The notes: a model not told the origin generated them from the letters alone. DNA of 64,000 nt from Psychrobacter urativorans (GCF_904846675.1 NZ_CAJHBT010000007.1:1-64000), one strand, 5' to 3'. Numbered from the stretch's first letter, positions 1-9,525 are shown. Numbers and translations: made by a program.

Positions 1-85
1 TCTTTGTTGTGGTAAACAAGAGTTTAAGGCGTTGCTTATTTTTTTCAACTATTCCCTAATTCTATACAGACCCTAGTCTATCCAA

Positions 86-586
86 TTATTTAGCAGCGAT
101 ACATTCAACTTCAACGCTAGCACCGGCTGCTAATTCTGCAACCCCAAAGGCCGAGCGTACTGGATACGGTTTAGCCAGCTCGGTCTGATAGACTTTGTTA
201 AAGTCGCCAAAGTCGTCCATATCAGTGAGCATAGCACTACATTTGATGATGTCTGACTTTTTATAACCGTACTGCAATAAGATGGTTTGGATATTATCCA
301 ATGCTTGCTTGGTTTCAGCTTTGATACCGCCTTTGACTAATTTGTCGTCTTTAAAGCCAATTTGTCCTGACATATATAAGGTATCGCCAACGCGTACCGC
401 ATTAGAGAAGGGATATTCACCGCCATCACCATAAAAAATAGGTGCCGATTTACTGACTGCGGTATGCGCCGCAACCGGAGCTGCCGTAGCGCTCATCGAC
501 AATGCCAAGGAGCAGGCGCCTGCCAACAAAACGGATGATAAAGTGGCGGTAAGATTTTTAGTATGAGTAGACATAGTGCTTTCCAT
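86..586 (-). CDS. Exported RidA/YjgF-family protein
   Basis: RidA-family proteins hydrolyse reactive enamine/imine intermediates. The family is usually cytosolic and about 130 residues; this one is 166 aa because a hydrophobic signal peptide (roughly residues 12-36, ending near Ala-Thr-Ala-Ala-Pro) precedes the domain, so it should be periplasmic. The conserved Arg (R144, in PVRSAF) and the terminal acidic residue (E161, in VEVECIA) of the RidA active site are both present. The second ATG (genomic 574) has a GGAAAG just upstream and may be the true start. It stands alone on the minus strand; a catalytic role in the periplasm is inferred. Confidence 0.85.
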   Translation of the reverse strand: MESTMSTHTKNLTATLSSVLLAGACSLALSMSATAAPVAAHTAVSKSAPIFYGDGGEYPFSNAVRVGDTLYMSGQIGFKDDKLVKGGIKAETKQALDNIQTILLQYGYKKSDIIKCSAMLTDMDDFGDFNKVYQTELAKPYPVRSAFGVAELAAGASVEVECIAAK

Positions 587-724
587 ATTTTTATTAAAGG
601 TTATTAAAAAGTATTTTATGATTCGTGCATTTTATATGACGCATAAGGTGTCGCATTATTGCTGACGTAAATTGTTAGCTAATTTGCGTCAACGGCTTGG
701 TTGTTATGCTAAGGTTTAGTTTTT

Positions 725-1465
725 TTAAGAATTGGTTTTGTTTGTTTCGGCCTCAATAACCGCATCAGTACCTGCTGTTTCAGCGGCTTGATTTTGGTTG
801 CTCTCTTTACTTTGATTGTTATCTTTGTTGTTCTCTTTACCTTGCCGGCGCGCTTCTAGCTCAGATTTGGGTATCCATGCCCATATCATCTCAATAGTGA
901 TAGGCTGACGCTCGCTACCAGACTCGCGGTCATCGATAATACAAGGGATGACCATTTCACCTTTAGGGGTATTTAAAATATCTAAACGCTGCTCATCAGA
1001 TAAGGTAGCTATCGCCGCGACTTGACCTTTTTTGAGCGGGCGATAAAAATCGACCGAGTAAGATTTAACCAAAAGTACCCGATCAGAAGGCAAGTTTAAG
1101 CCTAATATAAAGCCGGTTGCGGTCTCAGCAAGTAGGGTAACAGCAACCGCATGAATAGAGCCAATGTGGTTTTGTACCGCTTTGTTATTGTTCAAGCTGA
1201 CCACTACTTTATTAGGTTCTACGGTTTCGTAATAGACGCCGGTGGTACCAACATAGGGTACAACCTTGCCAAAAGCTTTGGATAAAATCGCTGAGCGTGC
1301 GCCAGTAGGTAAGTATTTAGTGACTGATAATAACTTGGTAAATTGATTGTTTACGGCCTTAAGTGTGCTGCTTGGCGCGTCCTTTTGGGGAATCATGGCG
1401 TCAGATATCTTGGCTGGCAATTTAGCAGGCAGCTTGGTGGGTATTTTTTTTAATAATCCTGACAT
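725..1465 (-). CDS. DUF4442 / hotdog-fold thioesterase-like protein
   Basis: The middle of this 246-aa protein reads as a DUF4442-type hotdog domain, related to PaaI-like acyl-CoA thioesterases. Typical elements are the NHIGSIHAVAV stretch (about residues 98-108), where an Asn/His-containing turn precedes the central helix, and a following strand with YRPLKKGQ. The first 30 residues are a Lys/Pro-rich head (KLPAKLPAKI) and the last 40 are a low-complexity Glu/Asn/Gln tail; both are probably disordered. A GAGGAA ribosome site lies 6 nt before the start. Substrate unknown; the enzyme class is inferred from the fold. Confidence 0.7.
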   Translation of the reverse strand: MSGLLKKIPTKLPAKLPAKISDAMIPQKDAPSSTLKAVNNQFTKLLSVTKYLPTGARSAILSKAFGKVVPYVGTTGVYYETVEPNKVVVSLNNNKAVQNHIGSIHAVAVTLLAETATGFILGLNLPSDRVLLVKSYSVDFYRPLKKGQVAAIATLSDEQRLDILNTPKGEMVIPCIIDDRESGSERQPITIEMIWAWIPKSELEARRQGKENNKDNNQSKESNQNQAAETAGTDAVIEAETNKTNS

Positions 1466-1805
1466 ACGAGATTCCTCAAGTTGGGCTGTTTAGACAATAT
1501 AATCATTATTTAATACTAATCACATGATTATTATAATATTTATTAGCATCATTGTGCATTTAACGATGACAAACTATTAAGTCATGCTAGCATTAACCGC
1601 TATTGTCCTTCTATTATAATCACAAACTACCACTACCCTAAAATAGCAGTAACGTAACCAAAAGTGCGGTGACTATAGTTTGACTGACTTTTCCCTCTTA
1701 TTTTACGGCCTGTTTTATGCTCTTTTTAGTATTTCATTGTTATTGATTTTTTAGTCTTTTTAATTATTATTTGGTAAATAGTCGCCTATTTATCAAGCGC
1801 TTTTA
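1466..1805. other. AT-rich gap before mcrBC
   Basis: This 340-bp spacer separates the minus-strand DUF4442 gene from the plus-strand McrB gene. It is AT-rich and must hold both promoters, but I could not pick a convincing -35/-10 pair. No RNA gene or repeat was seen. Confidence 0.4.
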
Positions 1806-3341
1806 ATGCTGAGTTGCCTTATGCCAGACCTTACTATACCAAACCCCACTATGCCTGACTTTACCGCCAACTCCCCTACCAATATTATTTATACGGGTAT
1901 CGCGGGCACGGGTAAAACTTACCAGCTACTACAAATCGCTAAAAATTATACCGATTATTTACCTGTAGTGGACAAGGATGCGCTGCTAAAGCAATTGGTA
2001 TACAACTTAAACTGGCGTGAAGTGGTGTGCTTGATATTGTTAGACTTACAAGCTGAGCAACAGGATTTAGCAAAGGTGCCCGAAATTTTAGCCCATGAAT
2101 TTTTTATGGCAAAAGCGGTACACAATGAGCGCGATAAAAATTTAAGTAATACCGCATGGTCTGTGTTACAGATGCACAGTCCGATAGAGTCCTCAACGGT
2201 GGCTTATAGTAAACGCACCGGCCAAGCTTATTTTGATAAAGATGAGAGCGGGGCGTGGTATTTATTACCATCAAGTTATGAGTTACTGGCAGAGTTGTCA
2301 GAGCAGCTGGCAGAGTTCCGGCAAGCACAGCGCGATAATCAGCCTATAAATGATAAACCGCTACACAATCAGCGTTTTAGTAAGCAGCGTTTTAGTATGG
2401 TTAGCTTTCATCAAGCCTATGGCTATGAGGAGTTTGTTGAAGGTATCAGGCCAGTGCTAAGCACGACAGGGCAAGGCAGTCAAAATGGTCAGATGCGCTA
2501 CGATATTCAAGATGGCGCGTTCTTACAGCTATGCCAGCGTGCCGCCCGCGACCCTGAGCAGCGTTATGCAATGCTGATTGATGAGATTAACCGTGCTAAC
2601 GTGTCGAGAGTATTTGGTGAGCTGCTAAGCTTGATTGAGCCGGATAAGCGTAGTGGGCAAGCGCAGGCAATGCAGGTGGATTTGGCTTATTCTGGGCGAC
2701 CATTTAGCGTTCCTGCCAACGTCGATATTTATGCCACTATGAACACCCAAGACCATTCTTTAGCGCCACTGGATATGGCCTTGCGCCGGCGTTTTCGCTT
2801 TATTGATTGTCCACCGCAACCTGAATTATTATCAATAATTAATGTGTTCGAAAAAATAAAAAGCGGTCGAGCAGGAATCGGACAAACAGGAAGTAGTCAA
2901 GAAAAAAGTGGACAAATAAAAAGTGATACGACAACAACTATAGATTTGGCAAAGCTGTTAACCGGCTTAAATAATCGTATCATCCAAAGCTTAGGACAAG
3001 AGGCACAATTGGGACATGCATTTTTATTTTCGGTGCGCAATTTAGTACAATTACAGACGGCGTTGATTGAACAAATTATTCCCCAATTGGCACAGGCTGC
3101 TGGCGGCAATGTGCAACTCTTGCAATATTTATTTAATGATGAAGCGCAGCCCCTTAGCGCGCAGTTCATTCAGGAGGCTCAAGCCGAACTTAATCAAAAT
3201 CAGAATCAACATCAAATGTTTAACAGTCAAAATGCATTGTTAGGTCAAGCAATGAGCAGCAGTGGTTACGTGATTAACCCGAATTTAATCGCTAAGATTG
3301 GTGAATTCGCGCAGCCTGCCATATATCAGCGCTTGTATTGA
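1806..3341 (+). CDS. mcrB: McrB-type AAA+ GTPase of a type IV restriction system
   Basis: McrB is the nucleotide-driven motor of McrBC, which cuts DNA carrying modified cytosines. Visible here are Walker A GIAGTGKT (residues 31-38), the McrB-typical FHQAYGYEEFVEGIRP (about 200-215), Walker B LIDEINRANVSRVFGELL (about 254-271) and the NTQD/ALRRRFRF sensor region. The protein is odd in two ways. Walker A lies at the very N-terminus, so the usual N-terminal DNA-reading domain is absent. About 215 residues separate Walker A from Walker B, including a segment (residues 55-165) that looks like an inserted winged helix. No clear ribosome site precedes 1806; ATGs at 1821 and 1851 are alternatives. 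The mcrC gene begins 24 nt after the stop. Confidence 0.85.
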   Translation: MLSCLMPDLTIPNPTMPDFTANSPTNIIYTGIAGTGKTYQLLQIAKNYTDYLPVVDKDALLKQLVYNLNWREVVCLILLDLQAEQQDLAKVPEILAHEFFMAKAVHNERDKNLSNTAWSVLQMHSPIESSTVAYSKRTGQAYFDKDESGAWYLLPSSYELLAELSEQLAEFRQAQRDNQPINDKPLHNQRFSKQRFSMVSFHQAYGYEEFVEGIRPVLSTTGQGSQNGQMRYDIQDGAFLQLCQRAARDPEQRYAMLIDEINRANVSRVFGELLSLIEPDKRSGQAQAMQVDLAYSGRPFSVPANVDIYATMNTQDHSLAPLDMALRRRFRFIDCPPQPELLSIINVFEKIKSGRAGIGQTGSSQEKSGQIKSDTTTTIDLAKLLTGLNNRIIQSLGQEAQLGHAFLFSVRNLVQLQTALIEQIIPQLAQAAGGNVQLLQYLFNDEAQPLSAQFIQEAQAELNQNQNQHQMFNSQNALLGQAMSSSGYVINPNLIAKIGEFAQPAIYQRLY

Positions 3342-3365
3342 TAAGAGTGTGAAGCAATAGATTAC

Positions 3366-4823
3366 ATGCTAAATAATAAGTTAAAGAACTCGGTTAATAA
3401 TATAACAATGAGCACGCTTAAAGATTCAATTATCACTGTATTTGAGCATCAACGCTTGACGGTAAATGACTTCATCTACGCTACCGACTTTGCTTGGTTG
3501 GTGGCGCAAGAGTTTGCAGTCTTTAGCATTAAGCGCCAGCGTGGCCAGTGGCAGCTAAAAGTCGGGCATTATATTGGCATTATTATTCTACCAAGTAGCA
3601 TGACCCTTGAGATATTACCCAAAGCTATTGCTAGTAATCAAAACCATAGACCATACCAACACGATGATATATCGCTAACACGCCAATGGGTACAGCAAAT
3701 GCTGTCAGATTTGACCAGCGGCTTTAGCGATAATAATAGCAAGCTGCCACATACTCAAAATCTAGGCCAGCTCAGCCCAGACTTAATACCCTTATCCAAG
3801 CAAACCCCGCCATTATCACAGTGGCTAGTCGAGCAATTCTTGCAGCTATTGGCCAGTTATCAGCCTAGTAGTCATTATCAGACTCAGGTCCACAATCAAT
3901 CGATGCTACAGGGCAAGCTGCTGGTCAAAGAGCAACTGCGCCGTAATCATCATCAGCCGCATAAGTTTATCAGTGAAGTCAGTACGCTGAGTAAAGATAT
4001 GCTTAATAATCGCTTTATTAAAAGTGCTTTATTATTAATTAAGCCGTTACTAGAGCCATTATTGCCTACGCCTTTAGTTTCCAAATCACTGCTAGCGTGG
4101 CAGCAGGTGACAGCACTGAGTCATCATGAGTTGCAGCAATTAACACCATTGTATTTAGTTGCAAAACGTCAGCTACGCACGCAGCCGTTAACGCGGCAGC
4201 AGTTGCAAAGCGCTCAGCAACTGGTAGATGTCGCTTATTGGCTATTGCAAGGGCAACAAGCGAGCGTTAGTTCTGGTAATGGACTGAACACTCAAGTGCC
4301 CATAGCAAGTCCCGCGCAGCTGCGGCTATGCTTACTAATTAATATGAATCAAGCTTTTGAGCAGTGGGCAAGTCAGCGAATTACTGCGCTATTTGATCAG
4401 CGTGATGAAAACTCCCAGCCGTTATATCAGACTTTGTGTCAACCGCGTGATATTTGGCTACGCGATGAAGCTGGGCAGACTTGTCTGTCTATCCAGCCGG
4501 ATTTGTTGGTTTATCAGCTGGATGCGGAGAATCCTAAATCTAAAAACAAAGCTGTCAGCCATGTCATTGATATTAAATGGAAGCACTTATCAAATGCAGC
4601 TGCGATCAGCGCCAGTGATGCCTACCAGTTGACCAGTTACGCGCAAGCCTATCAAGCAGAGCAAGTATGGCTAATCTATCCGGTGGCTGGCAGTACGCGT
4701 CAACCTGTCATGCTTAAACAGATAGAACATCATTACGACAATAAGCACAATCAGCATGCGGGGTTGTGGTTGATGCCTTTCAATGTGCTGACGGGGTCAA
4801 TAAATAGTCTGCCTGCTAAATAG
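3366..4823 (+). CDS. mcrC: McrC-type nuclease subunit
   Basis: McrC is the endonuclease partner that binds the McrB ring. The 485-aa protein has the family layout: an N-terminal beta-rich region (about residues 20-90, with the LKVGHYIGIIILP strand pair), a helical centre with the typical GKLLVKEQLRRN and LSKDMLNNRFIKSAL motifs, and a C-terminal PD-(D/E)xK nuclease core. The core is SIQPDLLVY (about 374-382) followed by VIDIKWK (about 400-406), supplying the acidic pair and lysine. It lies 24 nt after mcrB, so the two are surely co-transcribed. An ATG at 3408 is an alternative start. All catalytic elements look intact, so the pair is probably active. Confidence 0.88.
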   Translation: MLNNKLKNSVNNITMSTLKDSIITVFEHQRLTVNDFIYATDFAWLVAQEFAVFSIKRQRGQWQLKVGHYIGIIILPSSMTLEILPKAIASNQNHRPYQHDDISLTRQWVQQMLSDLTSGFSDNNSKLPHTQNLGQLSPDLIPLSKQTPPLSQWLVEQFLQLLASYQPSSHYQTQVHNQSMLQGKLLVKEQLRRNHHQPHKFISEVSTLSKDMLNNRFIKSALLLIKPLLEPLLPTPLVSKSLLAWQQVTALSHHELQQLTPLYLVAKRQLRTQPLTRQQLQSAQQLVDVAYWLLQGQQASVSSGNGLNTQVPIASPAQLRLCLLINMNQAFEQWASQRITALFDQRDENSQPLYQTLCQPRDIWLRDEAGQTCLSIQPDLLVYQLDAENPKSKNKAVSHVIDIKWKHLSNAAAISASDAYQLTSYAQAYQAEQVWLIYPVAGSTRQPVMLKQIEHHYDNKHNQHAGLWLMPFNVLTGSINSLPAK

Positions 4824-4882
4824 TAATAAAATTATAGGATGAAGGGTTTAACAATGTTAAGATAAGCCAAATCGCGAAAGGC

Positions 4883-4937
4883 GAGGTAGCTGATAACTGG
4901 TATTTTACTCGTTAAATATAACAATCAGCTAAACCTC
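4883..4937. repeat. Imperfect inverted repeat after mcrC
   Basis: GAGGTAGCTGAT (4883-4894) is matched by ATCAGCTAAACCTC (4924-4937) with a small bulge, enclosing an AT-rich loop. It could end the mcrBC transcript, but no T-run follows, so the role is uncertain. Confidence 0.35.
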
Positions 4938-4988
4938 CTCATTTAGCGTGGTTTTTCAAAGAAAGTGCAAATATATTAAAAATAAGTG

Positions 4989-5017
4989 TTGACACAACAT
5001 GCTTTATCTCTTAATAT
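4989..5017 (+). promoter_or_regulatory. Sigma-70 promoter of the tRNA cluster
   Basis: TTGACA (4989-4994) and TAATAT (5012-5017) are separated by exactly 17 bp, a near-consensus promoter. It lies about 85 nt upstream of tRNA-Pro and should drive the three tRNA genes. Confidence 0.75.
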
Positions 5018-5103
5018 ATGCACCTCGATAGCAAGGAAGTTAATCATCTAGCAGCAATGCAAAAATTGATTAATTAACAAGTTATCGTGATAATAGAATA
5101 CAT

Positions 5104-5180
<77 letters not shown>

Positions 5181-5274
5181 TCTATTTCAAAAGCCTTACA
5201 GGCTTTTTTTTATGTATAATGGTTTAGTTTATCTTGTTATTAACTTACCAAAATATATGAAATGTCCTATAAGA

Positions 5275-5351
5275 GCGCCTGTAGCTCAGCAGGATAGAGC
5301 ACCTGCCTTCTAAGTAGGTGGTCGCAGGTTCGAGCCCTGCCAGGCGCACCA
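5275..5351 (+). tRNA. tRNA-Arg (TCT)
   Basis: The acceptor stem GCGCCTG pairs with CAGGCGC, the anticodon loop CTTCTAA gives TCT, the T-loop is TTCGAGC, and the CCA end is encoded. It decodes AGA/AGG. Second gene of the cluster. Confidence 0.95.
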
Positions 5352-5390
5352 TTTAGCCTGCAAAACTTGCCTTTCATAGGCAACAGTTAT

Positions 5391-5467
5391 GGCGGTTGTA
5401 GCTCAGTTGGTAGAGCCCCGGGTTGTGATCTCGGTTGTCGTGGGTTCGAGTCCCATCAGTCGCCCCA
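5391..5467 (+). tRNA. tRNA-His (GTG)
   Basis: The extra 5' G (-1) opposite C73 that marks tRNA-His is present. The anticodon loop TTGTGAT gives GTG, and CCA is encoded. The acceptor stem uses two G-U pairs. Last gene of the tRNA cluster. Confidence 0.95.
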
Positions 5468-5545
5468 TATTTTATTCTGTATAATCCTTTATATATATCT
5501 TTATAACCTCTTATATTAAAAGAATTCTTATCTTAAAAAACCTCT

Positions 5546-5566
5546 CGCCATTTCTGGCGTTTTTTT
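5546..5566 (+). terminator. Terminator of the tRNA cluster
   Basis: CGCCA/TGGCG stem with a TTTC loop followed by seven T residues, 78 nt after tRNA-His. Confidence 0.8.
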
Positions 5567-5567
5567 A

Positions 5568-6034
5568 TGCCTAAATTTTGACTTTATCGTCTACTCTTTA
5601 TATACACACTCCAAGCAATTAAATCTCTTGCTAGTCTCTAGTATTCTTATTTATTTATACTCTTTTTACTAAGCTCTATTAGAATGTCTGACGCATTCTA
5701 AATTTTATTTAGTCATATATAGACAAATTCTTTAGCGTACACTAAATTTTATTAATTATCTTTAAATAGATTATTAGTTATTTTAAATAATTTATGGATT
5801 AAAAATGATAGTGTTTAATAAAATAGGATGATTGACCCGAGTATAGTTAATGTCATATATGTTTATAAGATATGAACCCCTTTTGCTTTCAGTAATCTAA
5901 GGTTAGGATATGTTTAGCGTACGCATATTCTCCCCCGTAGTCCACGAGAAGCGATTTGTCTTGTGTAATGTCTATTAGGTGGTTTACTTTGCTACGTTTG
6001 GCTAACTCGCCATAAGTTATTAAGGATGGAATTT
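5568..6034. other. AT-rich intergenic region upstream of the AraC gene
   Basis: No gene is visible. At 5680-5700 a perfect 7-bp inverted repeat, TAGAATG-N7-CATTCTA, could be a protein-binding site for the downstream regulator. No convincing -35/-10 pair was chosen. Confidence 0.4.
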
Positions 6035-6982
6035 ATGGATGCACTTAGCATGTTATTAGAAAACGTGCATTTATGTGAAACAAAATATTATTGTCTACAA
6101 GGCTCGGGTAATTGGTCATATTCAATCACTCGAAGGGATACTCTTTTATTCTATGTAGTGGTATCGGGTAGCTTTTGTATTAATGTGAACGGCAGCTTAC
6201 GCCAAGCGCATGCCGGTGATATGATTATGATTCCTAATACCTATCAGCATGTGTCTTATGCTACAGACTATAATAGTGACAATGCCAAAGCCCTAGATGA
6301 CAAGCTGCTTAATTGTAAAGAACATGCGATTACGCTTAATGACGATGATGACATAGGCGAGTCAAACTCGTGCTTGATATTGATCGAATGCCAATATGAT
6401 AAAGAGATGATTCGGCCACTGTTATCCGTGTTGCCGTCAATTTTGCCTGAAATTCAGGCGTTACCCGAAAGTCGTTCTGAGTTCATTGATGTGGTGATCA
6501 AGCTGCTAGCGCTAGAGTCTGAATACGAGCGTATGGGTAAGACGGCGGTGATTAATCATTGGGCAAGTATCATGATGATTGAGTGTCTGCGTACTTATAT
6601 TGAAAGCTTGCCGGATGCGACAGACAACTGGCTACAGGCATTGAAGGATCCCTATTTAGCAAAGGCGCTGGCAGTGATGCACGATAAGCCAAATTACAAC
6701 TGGACGATTCATAAATTGGCTGAAGTGGCAGGCATGTCGCGCTCAAGCTTCGCGCAACGCTTTAAAGACATTGTGGGTGTGCCGCCCCTGACCTATTTGA
6801 TAGATTACCGTTTGCGTCTGGCAGCGCGTTATTTGCGCTTACAACAAAACAGTATTAGCCGTATCAGTGAACTGGTGGGCTATGCGTCAGACTCTACCTT
6901 TAGCCAAGCGTTCAAGCGTGTCCATGGAGTGTCGCCAAAAGCCTACCGGCAGCAGTATCAAAAAAAGACACGCGTTCAATAA
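6035..6982 (+). CDS. AraC-family regulator with N-terminal cupin domain
   Basis: The N-terminal half holds a cupin-like ligand-binding region (LLFYVVVSGSFCINVNG, then HAGDMIMIPNTYQHVSY, about residues 40-80). It resembles the AraC_binding/cupin_6 group that often carries a CxxC pair. The C-terminal 100 residues are two helix-turn-helix motifs: WTIHKLAEVAGMSRSSFAQRF and ISRISELVGYASDSTFSQAF, ending with the HGVSPKAYRQQY signature. I choose the ATG at 6035 because AAGGA lies 8 nt before it; the ATG at 6026 overlaps that site. The gene stands alone, so its target is unknown. Confidence 0.88.
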   Translation: MDALSMLLENVHLCETKYYCLQGSGNWSYSITRRDTLLFYVVVSGSFCINVNGSLRQAHAGDMIMIPNTYQHVSYATDYNSDNAKALDDKLLNCKEHAITLNDDDDIGESNSCLILIECQYDKEMIRPLLSVLPSILPEIQALPESRSEFIDVVIKLLALESEYERMGKTAVINHWASIMMIECLRTYIESLPDATDNWLQALKDPYLAKALAVMHDKPNYNWTIHKLAEVAGMSRSSFAQRFKDIVGVPPLTYLIDYRLRLAARYLRLQQNSISRISELVGYASDSTFSQAFKRVHGVSPKAYRQQYQKKTRVQ

Positions 6983-7173
6983 AGGCTTGCTGATAGCCAT
7001 ATTTTAGCAGTAGCAAAGCTGACAATCAGAGTGGGTTCAGGTACTATAGAGCAGTAAGTCGTATGAGCACAGCCGTCTGTTTTATCCGCCTACTGTGCCC
7101 GTCAGTTAAATGTTAATTAAACATTAATTAAATAACTGGAACGACATTTATTTTTTACTGGTGATGGTATGCT

Positions 7174-8226
7174 ATGACCCAACCGACCTTTACATCAAAT
7201 GCCAAGCCGAGTAGCACACAAGACTCGCTTGCGTCCGCCGGAGATGTTACCGGCAGTCAAACTAACTCTTCTAAACAACAGCAGTCCAAACGGCCTAATT
7301 CTGAGCGACAACAGAATGATGATAACTCTAAAACTAGCTTGCCAAAGATGCTGGAGAAATCTGAGCTATTAGCGTTATTCGTTTTACCGGTTGCTGAGTC
7401 TCCTACTTCTGAGTTACCTTCTATTAACGATACCAGTGAGATGAGTGTTGCGACCCAACGCGTGGAACTGTATCGCGTGCAGCATGAGCGTACGCGGTTA
7501 TTATATATGGCGACTGCTGCTACGCGACCGACTTATTTAGTGCAAACGCTAAAACCGCAGTTTGTGGAATATCAGCAGTATCTGCTCGCAGAGCAGCTCG
7601 ATAAACGCGGCTTGCTCGATACCGAAGCTCTAGAGCGGTTATGGCAGCAGCTGCATGTGGTCGATGATATTATCGGTGATATTGTGCATCATATGCCGGC
7701 CCAGCAGCCAGCAGGCTGGCAACTTACGGTTCAAGATGGCCACAATCCACTACGCTTACCTACGGTTGGTAAGTTGAAACACTCCAAGCCGATATCTGAC
7801 CAAGCCAGTCTCAACAGCTATGTGCTTGGCCATTTTGGAGTCAGTAGCTTTACCTATGATCGCGGATATTATATTGGTCATGTGGTCGGCTATTTATTCA
7901 GCTGTTACTTCTGCGCGCACTTGTCTATCAGCTATGGCGTCACCGCGCTTGGCGAACAAGTAGTTGATGGTTATGACTACGCCAGTCTTGAAACGCCGCA
8001 TATGGTGCGCTTGCTACAAGGTCTTGATGGTTATTGTAAAAAGCGCATCTATCAGTTGGCTGTTATCTGTGCCCGTCTAAGTGTCTATGCGTCTGATAAG
8101 CGTATCGAAAGAATGCTTATCACTGAGGTCAACGACTTCGATAAAAAATTACAGCAACAGCATTTGGATGTTTTGCTGTTACAAGGGATGATGCCGGAGA
8201 GTAATGACTCAACGCCGCTGTTTTAA
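7174..8226 (+). CDS. Hypothetical protein, 350 aa
   Basis: I do not recognise this protein. The first 60 residues are Ser/Thr/Asn/Gln-rich and probably disordered. The body, from LEKSELLALFVLPVAES onward, looks folded and mostly helical, with conserved-looking patches QTLKPQFVEYQQYLLAEQLD and DRGYYIGHVVGYLFSCYF. The latter is hydrophobic but too polar around it for a sure membrane segment. There is no signal peptide. It ends 88 nt before gspF on the same strand, which may be chance. Reading-frame length and codon use support a real gene. Confidence 0.7.
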   Translation: MTQPTFTSNAKPSSTQDSLASAGDVTGSQTNSSKQQQSKRPNSERQQNDDNSKTSLPKMLEKSELLALFVLPVAESPTSELPSINDTSEMSVATQRVELYRVQHERTRLLYMATAATRPTYLVQTLKPQFVEYQQYLLAEQLDKRGLLDTEALERLWQQLHVVDDIIGDIVHHMPAQQPAGWQLTVQDGHNPLRLPTVGKLKHSKPISDQASLNSYVLGHFGVSSFTYDRGYYIGHVVGYLFSCYFCAHLSISYGVTALGEQVVDGYDYASLETPHMVRLLQGLDGYCKKRIYQLAVICARLSVYASDKRIERMLITEVNDFDKKLQQQHLDVLLLQGMMPESNDSTPLF

Positions 8227-8313
8227 TCTTGCTAATTTTTTAATATGATATTTTTACGTTTATAATGCTGAGCTTGTGTTTATACGAATTGTCGCCCTAG
8301 GATATCTAACGCT

Positions 8314-9525
8314 ATGCCCGCTTATCATTATAAAGCACTTGATGACCAAGGTGCGGTTAAAAAAGGGCTGTTAGAGGGTGATTCTGCACGGCAAGTGCGC
8401 CAGCAGCTGCGTGATAAACGCTGGACGCCAGTTGAGGTCAGCGCGGTCAATGCCACTAATGCTAGACAAAGTCAGCATAACAGCCGCTACAAAAAACCTT
8501 CTGCGTACGAGCTGGCATTATTAACCCGTCAGCTTTCTGTACTACTCGCCGCGGGCATTCCGCTTGAGGAAACGCTGGCGGCAGTCGCCAAACAGTCGCC
8601 AAAAACCCACATTAAGTCCTTGATGCTTGCCGTGCGCTCGCATGTGTTAGAAGGCTTGAGTTTAGCGCGTGCCTTACAACAAGCCACCAGCTTTCCGCCA
8701 CTGTATATCGCCACTATTGCTGCTGGTGAAAAGTCGGGGCATTTAGATTTAATCCTCAATCAGCTGGCTGATTACACCGAAAATCGCTTTGCGCTACAAA
8801 AAAAAATCCAAGGGGCAATGGTCTATCCTATTGTACTAATGGTGATGGCAGTGGCGGTTATTATGGGGCTGATGAGCTTTGTGGTGCCGAAGATTGTTAA
8901 GGTGTTTGAGCAGTCTGAGCAGGCGCTACCGCTGATTACCCAAGTGGTGCTAGCCTTATCAAACATGATTACCCAGTGGTGGTGGTTAATGCTGCTGGTA
9001 TTGGCAGGTATTGCGTTTTTATTCTACCGCTTTGCACAAACGCAGGCCGGCAAGTTTACGATTGATAGCATTGTACTCAGATTACCAATACTCGCGCGCC
9101 TCTCTAAAGGTCTTAATGCCGCACGCTTTGCCAGCACCCTTGCGATATTGGTGCGCTCAGGCGTTCCATTAATTGAAGCGTTACATATCGGTGCAGCGGT
9201 CACCACCAATCTACGCATCAAGCAAACCATCATTCATGCGGCCGATAGGGTTACCGAAGGCGCAAGTTTGTCCAGTCAGCTCGATAAATCACGCTATTTT
9301 CCACCAATGATGGTACAAATGATTAAAAGTGGCGAGAACTCTGGTGAGCTTGAAAGTATGCTTACCCGTGCTGCCACCATGCAAGAAGCGGAGGCGACTA
9401 ACTTTATCAGTACCTTGCTGTCATTGTTAGAGCCCTTAATGCTGGTATTGATGGGCGTGGTGGTAATGATTATTGTAATGGCAGTGATGCTACCAATTGT
9501 TAATATGAATGATTTGGCGAGTTAG
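8314..9525 (+). CDS. gspF: Type II secretion inner-membrane platform protein GspF
   Basis: GspF anchors the assembly ATPase to the inner membrane during pseudopilus growth. The 403-aa protein opens with the family signature MPAYHYKALDDQG. It carries two T2SSF repeats, each a helical cytoplasmic domain followed by membrane helices. First repeat: LTRQLSVLLAAGIPLEETL with GEKSGHLD. Second repeat: FASTLAILVRSGVPLIEAL with SGENSGELE. Hydrophobic helices lie near residues 170-190, 220-240 and 370-395. It could be mistaken for PilC of type IV pili, but the sequence style and the gspG gene downstream favour type II secretion. Confidence 0.9.
   Translation: MPAYHYKALDDQGAVKKGLLEGDSARQVRQQLRDKRWTPVEVSAVNATNARQSQHNSRYKKPSAYELALLTRQLSVLLAAGIPLEETLAAVAKQSPKTHIKSLMLAVRSHVLEGLSLARALQQATSFPPLYIATIAAGEKSGHLDLILNQLADYTENRFALQKKIQGAMVYPIVLMVMAVAVIMGLMSFVVPKIVKVFEQSEQALPLITQVVLALSNMITQWWWLMLLVLAGIAFLFYRFAQTQAGKFTIDSIVLRLPILARLSKGLNAARFASTLAILVRSGVPLIEALHIGAAVTTNLRIKQTIIHAADRVTEGASLSSQLDKSRYFPPMMVQMIKSGENSGELESMLTRAATMQEAEATNFISTLLSLLEPLMLVLMGVVVMIIVMAVMLPIVNMNDLAS

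Noticed and set aside
8314..9525. PilC of the type IV pilus
   Set aside because: GspF and PilC are homologous, but the start MPAYHYKALDDQG and the gspG neighbour favour type II secretion; the pilus block here lacks pilB and pilD beside it.
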